Assembly: GCF_034676725.1 (NCBI RefSeq)
Contig: NZ_JAUCBR010000004.1
Coordinates: 1,007,501-1,071,500, forward strand
Direction of reading: 5' to 3'
Source: Denitromonas sp.
GTDB lineage: Bacteria > Pseudomonadota > Gammaproteobacteria > Burkholderiales > Rhodocyclaceae
Length of the DNA stretch: 64,000 bases
Below the pieces are notes generated by a model that made no database searches, had not been told where the DNA came from, and was given only the letters and a program-made list of their open reading frames with translations. The translations under genes were made by a program, and so were the position numbers. Below are positions 43,409-52,115 of this stretch, in pieces (the first letter of the stretch is position 1; each line of letters begins with the position of its first letter).

Positions 43409-44368
43409 TCATGATCGGTCAATGCCTGAACCGGTGCAAGTGCTGCCATCGGCGCTGCCCTCGCGGGGCCGCAGCGTCAGGGGCACCACCGTCTCCGGGG
43501 CTCGGGGCATCTCTGGCGGGTCGAAGGCCAGGTCGCCCTCGCTGACCGGCGTGTCACGGGTGAGCCCCTTGAAATCGAACAGCCCGGCATCGGCCAGGTG
43601 CGACGGCACCACGTTGCGCATGGCGGTGCTCAGCGACTCGATGCGCCCCGGATGCTGCTGCGCCCAACCCTGCAACATGGCCTTGATCTGCTTGCGCTGC
43701 GCGTTTTCGAGCGAGCCGCACAGATTGCACGGGATGATCGGGTAGCCCATACCGCGCGCGAAGCGGGCGATGTCGGACTCGGCGCAATAGGCAAGCGGGC
43801 GGATCACCATGTGCTCGCCATCGTCGCTCACCAGCTTCGGCGGCATGGCCTTGATGCGCCCGCCGAAGAACATGTTGAGGAACAAGGTCTCGATCATGTC
43901 ATCGCGGTGGTGACCCAGCGCGATCTTGGTCGCCCCCAGCTCCCGCGCAGTGCGGTAGATGATGCCGCGGCGCAGGCGCGAGCACAGCGAACAGGTGGTC
44001 TTGCCTTCCGGGATCTTGTCCTTGACGATCGAATAGGTGTCTTCGGTGACGATGCGGTAGTCGACACCGATCGAGGCGCAATACTCGGGCAGGACATGGT
44101 CGGGGAAGCCGGGCTGCTTCTGGTCGAGGTTCATGGCGATGACCCGGAAGTCCACCGGCGCGCGCTCGCGCAAGGCGAGCAGAATCGACAGCAAGGAGTA
44201 GGAATCCTTCCCCCCGGACAGGCAGACCATCACCGTATCGCCATCCTCAATCATGTTGAAATCGGCAATGGCCTCGCCGACCGCTCGCTCGAGCTTCTTC
44301 TTGAGGCGGAGAAAGGTGTTGGAGTGACGCCCTTCGGGGGCTTCGCTCGGCACGGTAGACATGGGCAC
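43409..44368 (-). CDS. ttcA: tRNA 2-thiocytidine(32) synthetase TtcA
   Basis: Thiolates cytidine 32 of certain tRNAs using a 4Fe-4S cluster. The 319-residue PP-loop enzyme has LSGGKDS (residues 50-56), the first cysteine pair TTCSLCSRLRRG (C126, C129) and the PCNLCGS pair (C214, C217), the signature of TtcA. The start at 44368 is a GTG with AAGG six bases upstream; the in-frame ATG at 44362 would give 317 residues but a poor spacing. It is co-directional with the FHA gene (83-base gap). Confidence 0.95.
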   Translation of the reverse strand: MPMSTVPSEAPEGRHSNTFLRLKKKLERAVGEAIADFNMIEDGDTVMVCLSGGKDSYSLLSILLALRERAPVDFRVIAMNLDQKQPGFPDHVLPEYCASIGVDYRIVTEDTYSIVKDKIPEGKTTCSLCSRLRRGIIYRTARELGATKIALGHHRDDMIETLFLNMFFGGRIKAMPPKLVSDDGEHMVIRPLAYCAESDIARFARGMGYPIIPCNLCGSLENAQRKQIKAMLQGWAQQHPGRIESLSTAMRNVVPSHLADAGLFDFKGLTRDTPVSEGDLAFDPPEMPRAPETVVPLTLRPREGSADGSTCTGSGIDRS

Positions 44369-44492
44369 TTCGGACCTTGATCAGGAAATCAGCAATTGCA
44401 GGGGCATGTTGCGGCGCAGCATATCATTCACATGCTTGAAATATCAAGACGATAGCGCGCGCATCAAACCAACGTTTATTCTACTGGACTGG

Positions 44493-45233
44493 CTACAGGT
44501 GAGCGCTTCGGCCGCCATCGACCGCCAGAATCTGGCCTGTCATGTAGTTGGCGTCGAACAGCAGAAAGCGCACCGTTGCAGCAATATCGGCCGGCGTCCC
44601 CTCGCGCTTGAGCAGGGTGTGACGCACAATGCCCTCACGCTCGCCCGGGTCGAACTGTCCATCGTCGGGCCACAACACGGCCCCGGGCGCCACCGCATTG
44701 ACCCGCACCGCCGGCGCCAGCTCGATGGCCATCGCCCGCGTCAGCCCCACCAGGCCGGCCTTGGCCGCACTGTAGACCGGGTAGCCGGCGAGCGGCCGCT
44801 CGGCATGGATGTCCACGATATTGACGATCGCGCCGCCGCTGGCCGTCAAGGCCGGGGCCGCGGCCTGCATCAGGAACAACGGCGCCTTCAGGTTGGAGCC
44901 GACCAGGTCGTCCCAGGCTGCCTCGTCGATCTGACCGACCGGCGTCGGGAAAAAGCTGGAGGCGTTGTTCACCAGGCCATCGAGCCGCCCGAAGCGGGCC
45001 ACCACCGCCGCCACCAGCGCAGGCAGGCGGGGCGTGTCGGCCAGGTCGGCGGCAAACACCGCGGCCGACGACGGCCAGACCCCGTTTAGTTCATCGGCCA
45101 GCGCCACCGCGGCATCGGCCGAGCTGCGGTAGTGCACGGCCACCCGTGCGCCGGCGGCATGCACACTGCGCGCAATCTGCGCGCCGACGCGACGCCCGGC
45201 ACCGGTAATCAAGACAACAGGAGACACATCCAT
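44493..45233 (-). CDS. pteridine reductase (short-chain dehydrogenase)
   Basis: A 246-residue Rossmann-fold reductase of the SDR family, annotated as pteridine/dihydromonapterin reductase-like, acting in folate or pterin metabolism. Features are the cofactor motif TGAGRRVGAQIAR with R at the position favouring NADPH, NNASSFFPTPVG (the SSFFPTP stretch is typical of this subgroup), and the catalytic YSAAK with YPVYSAAKAGLVGLTRAMA. The ATG at 45233 precedes VVLITGAG directly; longer in-frame sequence looks non-coding. It is divergent from the MidA-like methyltransferase gene. Confidence 0.88.
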   Translation of the reverse strand: MDVSPVVLITGAGRRVGAQIARSVHAAGARVAVHYRSSADAAVALADELNGVWPSSAAVFAADLADTPRLPALVAAVVARFGRLDGLVNNASSFFPTPVGQIDEAAWDDLVGSNLKAPLFLMQAAAPALTASGGAIVNIVDIHAERPLAGYPVYSAAKAGLVGLTRAMAIELAPAVRVNAVAPGAVLWPDDGQFDPGEREGIVRHTLLKREGTPADIAATVRFLLFDANYMTGQILAVDGGRSAHL

Positions 45234-45359
45234 ACCCGACACACTGCACTCCCGAACGGAAGGAATGACGATAGCGTGCAGTATCCCACACGCGCCGCTC
45301 GCGCTGGCGACACGGCCGGCTGCGCAATGTAAACTTTGCGCTTTTGCCCGGACGCCCCA

Positions 45360-46520
45360 ATGAGCCTGCCCCAACCCTCGGACGACGCGCTCGCCCAGAG
45401 CCACGCGCTCGCCACCCGGCTGCGCGAGCGCATCGCCGCGGCCGGTGGCTGGATCAGCTTTGCCGACTACATGCACCAGGCGCTGTATACGCCCGGACTG
45501 GGCTATTACAGCGGCGGCGCCCACAAGTTCGGCGCCGCGGGCGACTTCATTACCGCCCCGGAGCTGACCCCGCTGTTCGGCCAGGCGCTGGCCCAGCAGA
45601 TTGCCGAGGTGATGGCGCAATCGGCGCGGCAGGTGATCGAGGTGGGCGCGGGCACCGGGCATCTGGCCGCCGATGTGCTGCTGGCCCTCGACCGCCTCGG
45701 CTGCGCGCCCGAGCAGTATCGGATCCTGGAAGTCTCCGGCGAGTTGCGCGGTCGCCAGGCCGACACATTACGCGAGCGCGCCCCGGCGCTGGCCCATCGT
45801 GTGCAGTGGATCGACCAGCTACCGGAACGCTTCAGCGGCGCGGTAATCGCCAACGAGGTGCTCGACGTGATGCCGGTGCATGTGCTGGTGTGGCGCGATG
45901 GCGCGGTGTTCGAGCGCGGCGTGGCCTGCAACGATGCCGGCGCCTTCGTCTGGGCCGACCACACCGCCAGCGACGCCCTGCGCGCGGCGGGCGCGCGACT
46001 CGGCGCGCCGATGCCGGCCGAGGGGGAGTATGTGAGCGAACTGAATCTGGCCGGCCCGGCGTGGATCGCCGACTGGGGCCACCGACTCGACGCCGGCGCC
46101 TTGCTGCTCATCGACTACGGCTACCCGCGTGCCGAGTATTACCTGCCCAGCCGCAGCAACGGCACCCTGCTGTGTTACTACCGCCACCATGCCCATGGCG
46201 ACCCCTTCCTGTGGCCGGGGCTCAACGACATCACCGCCTTCGTCGATTTCACCGCCATCGCCGAGGCCGCCTTCGAGGCCGGCCTGAGCATCCATGGCTA
46301 CACCAGCCAGGCGAGCTTTCTGTACAACTGCGGCGTGCTCGAACTGCTCGCCGAGCGCGGCGACCAGACCAAGCCGGACTACATCCGTGCCGCGCGCGCA
46401 GTGCAACGCCTGACCGCGCCGCAGGAGATGGGCGAGTTGTTCAAGGTGCTGGCCGTCGGCAAGGGGCTGGCCGAGCCGCTGCTGGGCTTTCGCCGCGGCG
46501 ACCGCCTGCACGGCCTGTAA
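45360..46520 (+). CDS. class I SAM-dependent methyltransferase, MidA/NDUFAF7-like
   Basis: A 386-residue methyltransferase of the MidA/NDUFAF7 family; the mitochondrial member methylates an arginine of a complex I subunit. Motif I is VIEVGAGTGHLAADVL, followed by ILEVSGELRGRQ, IANEVLDVMPVHVL and LLIDYGYPRAEYY. N-terminal ISFADYMHQALYTPGLGYYS is typical. The bacterial substrate is unknown. The ATG at 45360 gives the usual N-terminal length. It is divergent from the pteridine reductase gene. Confidence 0.92.
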   Translation: MSLPQPSDDALAQSHALATRLRERIAAAGGWISFADYMHQALYTPGLGYYSGGAHKFGAAGDFITAPELTPLFGQALAQQIAEVMAQSARQVIEVGAGTGHLAADVLLALDRLGCAPEQYRILEVSGELRGRQADTLRERAPALAHRVQWIDQLPERFSGAVIANEVLDVMPVHVLVWRDGAVFERGVACNDAGAFVWADHTASDALRAAGARLGAPMPAEGEYVSELNLAGPAWIADWGHRLDAGALLLIDYGYPRAEYYLPSRSNGTLLCYYRHHAHGDPFLWPGLNDITAFVDFTAIAEAAFEAGLSIHGYTSQASFLYNCGVLELLAERGDQTKPDYIRAARAVQRLTAPQEMGELFKVLAVGKGLAEPLLGFRRGDRLHGL

Positions 46521-46531
46521 GGGCCGCGCCC

Positions 46532-46717
46532 TCAGCCCTGGTTGCGGTACACCGTCTGCAGGAAGGCCTCGGCGTCTTCGCGTGCCGCCGTCGGTGATGA
46601 CGGCCGATGGCTGTCGGGCTCCGGCGCGACCGCTTCGGGCTGCGGTAGCCAGCCCGCGTCGAGCACCTCGTCTTCGTAGTCGGGGCCGGGCACACCCGGC
46701 GCGGGAATCACATCCAT
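46532..46717 (-). CDS. small hypothetical protein (61 aa)
   Basis: Encodes 61 residues, acidic and proline-rich (MDVIPAPGVPGPDYEDEVLDAGW...), with a short helix-like end DAEAFLQTVYRNQG. There is no signal peptide, membrane segment or recognisable domain. AGGTG lies 5-6 bases before the ATG, which is the main support that it is real. It converges on the MidA-like gene (12 bases between stops). I do not recognise a family. Confidence 0.45.
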   Translation of the reverse strand: MDVIPAPGVPGPDYEDEVLDAGWLPQPEAVAPEPDSHRPSSPTAAREDAEAFLQTVYRNQG

Positions 46718-46838
46718 AGCATCACCTGTCCGGCCTGATCCATGCCGCCATGCGCGGCATTTTCATCGTGGCGCAGCACGCCACCCCATGCCATGCAATA
46801 ACGCACGGTCGGCGCAAAACCTGAGCACATCGCGCGCC

Positions 46839-47645
46839 TCAGGCGTCCAGGGTCTCGCGCAGCCAGTCCCGAATCCGCACCGCCACCGCCTCCCAGCCCT
46901 TCTCGAGCATCATGGCGTGTCCCATGTCCGGGAAGATCTCGTCGTCGAGGCCATAGACCGAACTGGTCATGCGTACCAGCGAGGGCGGAATGAGCTGGTC
47001 GTGCTCGGCCCCGAGAATGAGCATCGGTGCGCGGGTCATGCGCGAGACCATCGGCAGGTTGAACAGCGTCATGTCCCAGATGGCGCGATGGCTCTCCGGC
47101 TGCGAGGCGGCCAGGTAGCGGCGCATGTCGTCGGGATCCACCGGCTGGTGGAACAGCGCATCGCGCAGGGTCGAGGCCTGCGCCGCGCCGCCGCCCATGA
47201 TGCGATTGAGGTCCTGCAGCAAGGTCGGCTTGCTGAACATCAGCCCGACGGCCGAGGTCCACAGCCCCTGCGGCGGCACCGAGGCCATCAGCACCGTGGC
47301 CGGCGCTTCGGCGTGCTCCAGATATTTCTGGACCACCATGCCGCCCATCGAGTGGCCGATCAACACCGGCGCGACCGGCAACTCCGCCACCACTTCGGCC
47401 AGGTCGTTTACGTAGTCACTGATGCTGTAGCTGTCGAGCAGGTCGCGCCGACGGCTGTGGCCATGCCCGGACAGCGACACCGCGTAGCTGGCAAAGCCGG
47501 CGTCGGCAAACCAGGGCATGAAATGCTCGGCCCAGCACCAGGCCCCGGCATAGGCGCCATGCACAAACAGCAGGGGCACCGGGTGGGCTTCGCCCTCGGG
47601 GGCACTGGCCAGTACTTCCAGATCGCCGAATCGGCTTCGGTTCAT
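46839..47645 (-). CDS. alpha/beta-fold hydrolase
   Basis: A 268-residue soluble hydrolase. The fold is shown by PLLFVHGAYAGAWCWAEHF (oxyanion HG), SLSGHGHS, the nucleophile elbow IGHSMGGMV (Ser), AEHDQLIPP (Asp) and FPDMGHAMMLE (catalytic His). This resembles epoxide-hydrolase, esterase or haloperoxidase-type relatives; substrate unknown. The ATG at 47645 precedes the conserved core closely, and upstream in-frame sequence is non-coding-like. It stands alone, 180 bases from the divergent DUF2905 gene. Confidence 0.88.
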   Translation of the reverse strand: MNRSRFGDLEVLASAPEGEAHPVPLLFVHGAYAGAWCWAEHFMPWFADAGFASYAVSLSGHGHSRRRDLLDSYSISDYVNDLAEVVAELPVAPVLIGHSMGGMVVQKYLEHAEAPATVLMASVPPQGLWTSAVGLMFSKPTLLQDLNRIMGGGAAQASTLRDALFHQPVDPDDMRRYLAASQPESHRAIWDMTLFNLPMVSRMTRAPMLILGAEHDQLIPPSLVRMTSSVYGLDDEIFPDMGHAMMLEKGWEAVAVRIRDWLRETLDA

Positions 47646-47825
47646 ACGGTTTGATTCCTGATTCCAGCATCGCGACCTGCGGCCAGCGACATGACATAAA
47701 AGGCCCGCGACGGTCTGACCAGACATGCGAACGATCGTGCCACGGTAGCCGATTCCGGCCCGCCAGGCCATGCACAATTGCCTTGGCAAGGGCCAAACAA
47801 TCCGTTGTAATCGGCGCTTCCCTTC

Positions 47826-48041
47826 ATGGCAAACGGCGGCATGCTGATCAAATGGCTGGTTTCGATCGTGATCGTGGTCGCGCTGCTCGGCGGCCTGCAG
47901 CCCTTGCTGGCGCGCTATGTGCGGCTGGGTCGCCTGCCCGGCGACGTCACGCTGGTGCGCAACGGCCGCACCTGGCACCTGCCGTTTACCAGCACCGTGC
48001 TGATGTCCCTGCTGGCGTGGCTGATCCTGCGCTGGCTATAG
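47826..48041 (+). CDS. DUF2905 family small membrane protein
   Basis: A 71-residue protein with two hydrophobic helices (WLVSIVIVVALLGGLQPLLA and STVLMSLLAWLILRWL) around the conserved GRLPGDVTLVRNGRTWHLPFTST. The loop GRLPGD and PFTS(T) are the DUF2905 hallmarks. Function unknown. It may begin at the ATG at 47841 (MLIKW) instead; neither start has a strong Shine-Dalgarno. It converges on the penicillin-binding protein gene (15 bases between stops). Confidence 0.9.
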   Translation: MANGGMLIKWLVSIVIVVALLGGLQPLLARYVRLGRLPGDVTLVRNGRTWHLPFTSTVLMSLLAWLILRWL

Positions 48042-48056
48042 CCGGAGCGGCCCGGC

Positions 48057-49934
48057 TCAGCGTCCGCGCACGGCCACGCTGATCCGGTCCAGGCGTTCGC
48101 CGCGTGCGTCGAACAGTTCGATCACCCGCAGCCCGGGCGCCGGGCGCACCCACACCGCCCCGCCACTGCCCACCTCCCGCCCGTCCATCCGCCAGCGCAG
48201 GCGGCCGTCGTCCTCCGAGGCGCGCAGCAACACCCCCTGCCCTGCTGGCAAGGCGCGCAGATCGATGATGCTGCGCGCCGTGGGCCAGGCGATCTGCGCC
48301 ACCACTTGCGGCGGCGACACCACGGCCACCGCGGTGCCGGCCAGGAACCACTCGTCGCGCGCCGGCTCGACCGGCGGATCGAACCGTACCGGGCGGCGCA
48401 CCACCCCGGCCGGCACCACCTGCTCGAGCGGCCACGCGTCCGCCCCGGCGAGTTGGTCGGCCAGCCAGGCGCGCACCTCGATCAGGGCTGTCGGCCCGGT
48501 TTCCATCCACACCGCGATACTCACCGCGGCATTGCTGCCCGCCGCCCAGGCCGCCCGTCCCGGCGTCACCATCTCGGCCATCGCCGGCGGGAACAGGTCA
48601 CGTGCGACGAATGCCGCCGCCGGTGACACCACGGCGTCCGCCGGACGCCCCGCCGCCGGCTGCCAGAACGGCGCCCGCCACTGGCCGTCGACCGCCATCA
48701 TCCGCGCCAGCGCCGCCAGCTGCGGCAGATCGATGGTCGGTGCGGCCAACGATGGCGGCAACTCGCCCTCGATCGGCCGGCGCGACAGGTCGGCCAGCGC
48801 GGCGGCATCCGCCATTGCCACCGCCGTGCGCACGCTGGCCCAACGGGGCGCTGCCGGCGACCCGCCATTGAGCAGGCTTGCGGCCGTCACCACGCGCCGG
48901 TCGAGCGCGCGGGCGATGTGCAGCGGCCAGCGCATGGCCTGGGCCGGATAGGTGAAGCCGGTGGCGTCGGCATGTTCGGCGCTGAGCCCGCCGACGTCGG
49001 CCAGCACCGCACCGGTGGCGTTGTCGAGCACCACCGCGGCGGCCCGGGCCGGCGCCGCGGCGCGCAGCGCGCCGAGCATGCGCTGCTGCCAGCCGGCATC
49101 GATGAGCGTGGCCACGGTGGTACCCGGCGTCGTAAGCAGCCGCGCCGCCAGGTGCGGCGCCAGCTGCCAGCGCGGCGACAGCACCGCCGGTTCGACCGCC
49201 GCGGCGATCGCCTGCACGCGTTCGCACCCGGCCGGGCTGCCCATCTGCGCCACCAGCGCACAGGCCCGACGGCCAAGCACCGCCGGCGTCGCACCCGGGC
49301 CGCGCAGCAAGGCCGCGAGCACAGCCGCTTCCGGGCGGTCGAGCGCCGCCGGCGCCTTGCCGGTGAGCGCCCAGGCGGCCGCCGAGATGCCACGCAGGCG
49401 CCCCCGAAAGGGCGCCAGGTTGAGGTAGGCCTCGAGAATCTGCGCCTTGCTCCAGCGCGCTTCGAGCGCCTGCGCTGCCAGGGCCTGATCCCACTTCTGT
49501 TCGAAGCTGCGGCGGCGCTGGCCGACCGCGGCCGGCTGCAGGGCGGGGTCGAGCAGACCGGCCAGTTGCATGGTCAGGGTGGAGGCGCCGCGGGCATGCT
49601 CGAACCACAGGTTCTGCACCGCCGCGGCAGCCACCGCCCGCCAGTCGATGCCCTCGTGCTGATAGAAGCGCCGGTCTTCGGCCTGGAGCAGGGCTTCGAG
49701 CATGGCCGGCGACAAGGCGTCGAGGCCGACCCAGTCGAGCCGGTCATCATCGAAGCGCAACTGGCGCTCGGCCAGTGGCTGGCCGTTCCGGTCGACCAGG
49801 CGGGCGACACTGCTCGCGTGCGCCGCGCGCACCTCGGCAAAATCGGGGACGAGTTGCGATTCGGCCTGCGCGGCGGCGGCGGTGAGCAGCCACATGCCCA
49901 GCGCCCAGAGCCCCTTTCGACACCAGACGTTCAT
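48057..49934 (-). CDS. pbpC: PBP1C-like protein: intact glycosyltransferase, degenerate transpeptidase region
   Basis: A 625-residue membrane-anchored periplasmic protein. An N-terminal anchor (LWALGMWLLTAAAAQA) precedes a GT51 glycosyltransferase with catalytic Glu in QAEDRRFYQHEGID (E86), ASTLTMQLAGLL and KWDQALAAQALEARWSKAQILEAYLN (key: KxQILExYLN). The C-terminal half follows the PBP1C plan but lacks the SxxK motif (FTYPAQAMRWPL where GStxKPf is expected) and the KTG triad (GSNAAVSIAVWM), and it ends in a penicillin-binding C-domain. It is thus probably an active glycan polymerase with no transpeptidase activity. The ATG at 49934 was chosen before the anchor. Confidence 0.85.
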   Translation of the reverse strand: MNVWCRKGLWALGMWLLTAAAAQAESQLVPDFAEVRAAHASSVARLVDRNGQPLAERQLRFDDDRLDWVGLDALSPAMLEALLQAEDRRFYQHEGIDWRAVAAAAVQNLWFEHARGASTLTMQLAGLLDPALQPAAVGQRRRSFEQKWDQALAAQALEARWSKAQILEAYLNLAPFRGRLRGISAAAWALTGKAPAALDRPEAAVLAALLRGPGATPAVLGRRACALVAQMGSPAGCERVQAIAAAVEPAVLSPRWQLAPHLAARLLTTPGTTVATLIDAGWQQRMLGALRAAAPARAAAVVLDNATGAVLADVGGLSAEHADATGFTYPAQAMRWPLHIARALDRRVVTAASLLNGGSPAAPRWASVRTAVAMADAAALADLSRRPIEGELPPSLAAPTIDLPQLAALARMMAVDGQWRAPFWQPAAGRPADAVVSPAAAFVARDLFPPAMAEMVTPGRAAWAAGSNAAVSIAVWMETGPTALIEVRAWLADQLAGADAWPLEQVVPAGVVRRPVRFDPPVEPARDEWFLAGTAVAVVSPPQVVAQIAWPTARSIIDLRALPAGQGVLLRASEDDGRLRWRMDGREVGSGGAVWVRPAPGLRVIELFDARGERLDRISVAVRGR

Positions 49935-49983
49935 GGCCGAAAGTGTGGCATGCGCCATGGCGCTGCGGGTGTGAGCAATGGTG

Positions 49984-51087
49984 TCAGCCACGGCCCGCCG
50001 TCGCATCGGCGGCCTCGATGGCGGCCAGCCGGGCGGCGCGAATGGCCGCCGGAATCGCCGACTTGTCGGCGCACTGGCGCGCCACCGCTCCCCCGTCGAC
50101 CGCCTGCGCGGCGGCCAGCGTGGCCTGCCAGCGGGCCACCGCCGGTGCCGGCACCGGGTGGGCGCAGGGCGCCGCTTCGAGCAAGCTGGTGAGCCGCTCG
50201 GGGCGGCGGAAGGCATCGCAGCGGCTGAGCAGTTCGAGGCGGGCCACGGCCGAGCTGGCGGTGGACAGGGTCTCGCCGTCGCGGGCGAGGATCACCGCCT
50301 GGTCGCGGCAGGGCAAGGGCACCTTGAGCCGGACGCTGGCCGACTCGGCGGCGTCCACGGCATGGCCGACCAGCAGCGCCCAGCGATGGGCCAGCGGCAG
50401 ATCGCGCGCCACGGCGCAGCGCAGCACGCCGGGCAGCAGCGGGTCGATGCGGCGCCGCGCCACCACCTCGGGCAGGCAGCGGGCCAGCGCGCCGCAGGCC
50501 TCGAGCACCTCGATCATGCGCATCGGGGCCGGGGCCATCAGGCCACGCGAGACTTCCTGCCAGACCCGCTCGGGGACCAGGTGGTCGGCCTCGCCGCTGT
50601 CGACCATCCGGCGCATCAGGGCCAACGTCTCGTCGGCCACCGTGAAGCCCTCGAAGCGGGCAGCGAAGCGCGCCACGCGCAGGATGCGCACCGGGTCTTC
50701 GGCAAAGGCGGGGCTGACATGGCGCAGCACTTTCGCGGCCAGGTCGCGCTGGCCACCGTAGGGGTCGACCAGCGTACCGTCCTCGCCGCGGGCCATGGCG
50801 TTGATGGTCAGGTCGCGGCGCAGCAGGTCGTCTTCGAGGGTGACGTCGGGCGCGGCATGGACCACGAAGCCGGTGTAGCCGTGGCCGCTCTTGCGCTCGG
50901 TGCGCGCCAGCGCGTATTCCTCGTGGGTGTCGGGGTGGAGGAACACCGGAAAATCCTTGCCCACGGGGGTGAAGCCGCGCGAGCGCATGGCCTCGACGGT
51001 GGCGCCGACCACCACCCAGTCCCGGTCCTGCACCGGCAGGCCGAGCAGTTCGTCGCGCACGGCACCGCCTACGATGTATGTCTTCAT
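49984..51087 (-). CDS. cca: CCA tRNA nucleotidyltransferase, without the HD domain
   Basis: Adds or repairs the 3' CCA of tRNA. The 367-residue class II enzyme has KTYIVGGAVRDELLGLPVQDRDWVVVG (acidic pair D21/D23), LEDDLLRRDLTINAMA, VDPYGGQRDLAAKVLRHVSPAFAEDPVRILRVARFAAR (key: EDPVRILRVARF). The C-terminal HD phosphohydrolase region of the longer E. coli-type enzyme is not evident: no HD pair is found where it belongs (LLPGVLRCAVARDLPLAHRWALLVGH). The ATG at 51087 is the conserved start. pbpC follows after 50 bases. Confidence 0.94.
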   Translation of the reverse strand: MKTYIVGGAVRDELLGLPVQDRDWVVVGATVEAMRSRGFTPVGKDFPVFLHPDTHEEYALARTERKSGHGYTGFVVHAAPDVTLEDDLLRRDLTINAMARGEDGTLVDPYGGQRDLAAKVLRHVSPAFAEDPVRILRVARFAARFEGFTVADETLALMRRMVDSGEADHLVPERVWQEVSRGLMAPAPMRMIEVLEACGALARCLPEVVARRRIDPLLPGVLRCAVARDLPLAHRWALLVGHAVDAAESASVRLKVPLPCRDQAVILARDGETLSTASSAVARLELLSRCDAFRRPERLTSLLEAAPCAHPVPAPAVARWQATLAAAQAVDGGAVARQCADKSAIPAAIRAARLAAIEAADATAGRG

Positions 51088-51134
51088 GCGGCCATCAGTC
51101 CTGGCAAAGCCGCATTATCGCCGCAGGCAGTGCG

Positions 51135-52094
51135 TCAGCGCACGGCGCGCCGCCGATTGATGACGAAGCGGCGACGACCGGGGTGGGGGCCGAGATAGGT
51201 CGGTGCCACGGCTTCGAGGGCCGTCGGCGTCCAGCCAAAGGGCAGCGGCGGGCCGTCGGTGACATTGTCGACCCGCATCGAGCGCACGTTGTCGCGGCTC
51301 ATCATCGGGTTCGGCGCCAGCTCCAGCAGCCGCGCCTGGAGCATGGCCAGCCCCTCGGGGATGGGGATGATCGGCGGCCGGTGCCCGACCAGGCGGCCGA
51401 CATAGCCGACCAGCTCGGCCAGGGTGTAGACACTGGGGCCGGCCAGATCGGCGCACAGGCCGATGGCGTCGGGGCGCGCCAGGCTGGCCACCACGACGCG
51501 GGCCACATCCTCCACCCACACCGGCTGAAAGCGGCAGCTCGCGCCGCCGAGCGGCATCACCGGCGCGATGCGCACCAGGCCGGCGAAGAGGTTGAGGAAG
51601 CTGTCGTCGCGGCCGAAGATCACCGAGGGGCGCAGGATGGTCCAGTCCAGCGGCGGCCGGGCATCGCGGATCACCGCTTCGCCGGCGGCCTTGGAGCGCT
51701 GGTATTCCGACGGCCCGTCGGCATCGGCGCCCAGCGCGCTGATGTGCACCAGGCGCGACACGCCATGGCGCTGGCAGGCGGCCACCAGCCGCGTCGGGAT
51801 GTCGACATGGGCGCGCCGGAAGGCCGGGCCGAACGGCTTGCCCGGCGGCGAATGCAGCACGCCAACCAGGCTGATCACGGCGCCGACGCCGTCCATCAGG
51901 CGGTCGAGCGCGGCGTCGTCGAACACATCGGCCTCGATCACCTCCACCGTCGGCAGCAACAGCAGATCCCGCGCCCGGTGCCGATGACGCGTCGGCACGC
52001 GCACCCGGTAGCCCGCCGCCACCAGCTGGGCGACCACCGAGTGCCCGACATAGCCGCTGCCGCCCACCGCCAGAATGATTTTCGATCGATCCAT
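51135..52094 (-). CDS. complex I NDUFA9-subunit-like NAD(P)-binding protein
   Basis: A 319-residue atypical SDR/epimerase-like protein. The Rossmann motif is ILAVGGSGYVGHSVVAQL; further features are DWTILRPSVIFGRDDSFLNLFAGL, the NDUFA9-like RPSVIFG...FLN segment, and a tail with NPMMSRDNVRSMRVDNV. The equivalent of the catalytic YxxxK is YQRSK. The eukaryotic NDUFA9 is a complex I accessory subunit; in bacteria the function is open. AAAGG/GGAGA precede the ATG at 52094. It is encoded 21 bases downstream of the lytic transglycosylase gene, in the same direction. Confidence 0.93.
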   Translation of the reverse strand: MDRSKIILAVGGSGYVGHSVVAQLVAAGYRVRVPTRHRHRARDLLLLPTVEVIEADVFDDAALDRLMDGVGAVISLVGVLHSPPGKPFGPAFRRAHVDIPTRLVAACQRHGVSRLVHISALGADADGPSEYQRSKAAGEAVIRDARPPLDWTILRPSVIFGRDDSFLNLFAGLVRIAPVMPLGGASCRFQPVWVEDVARVVVASLARPDAIGLCADLAGPSVYTLAELVGYVGRLVGHRPPIIPIPEGLAMLQARLLELAPNPMMSRDNVRSMRVDNVTDGPPLPFGWTPTALEAVAPTYLGPHPGRRRFVINRRRAVR

Positions 52095-52115
52095 GCCTTT
52101 GTCTCCGATGCCGGG

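Noticed and set aside
44430..44450. Short palindrome CTTGAAATATCAAG upstream of ttcA, looking like an FNR site
   Set aside because: The half-sites TTGA and TCAA are separated by 4 bases, not the 6 needed for TTGAT-N4-ATCAA.
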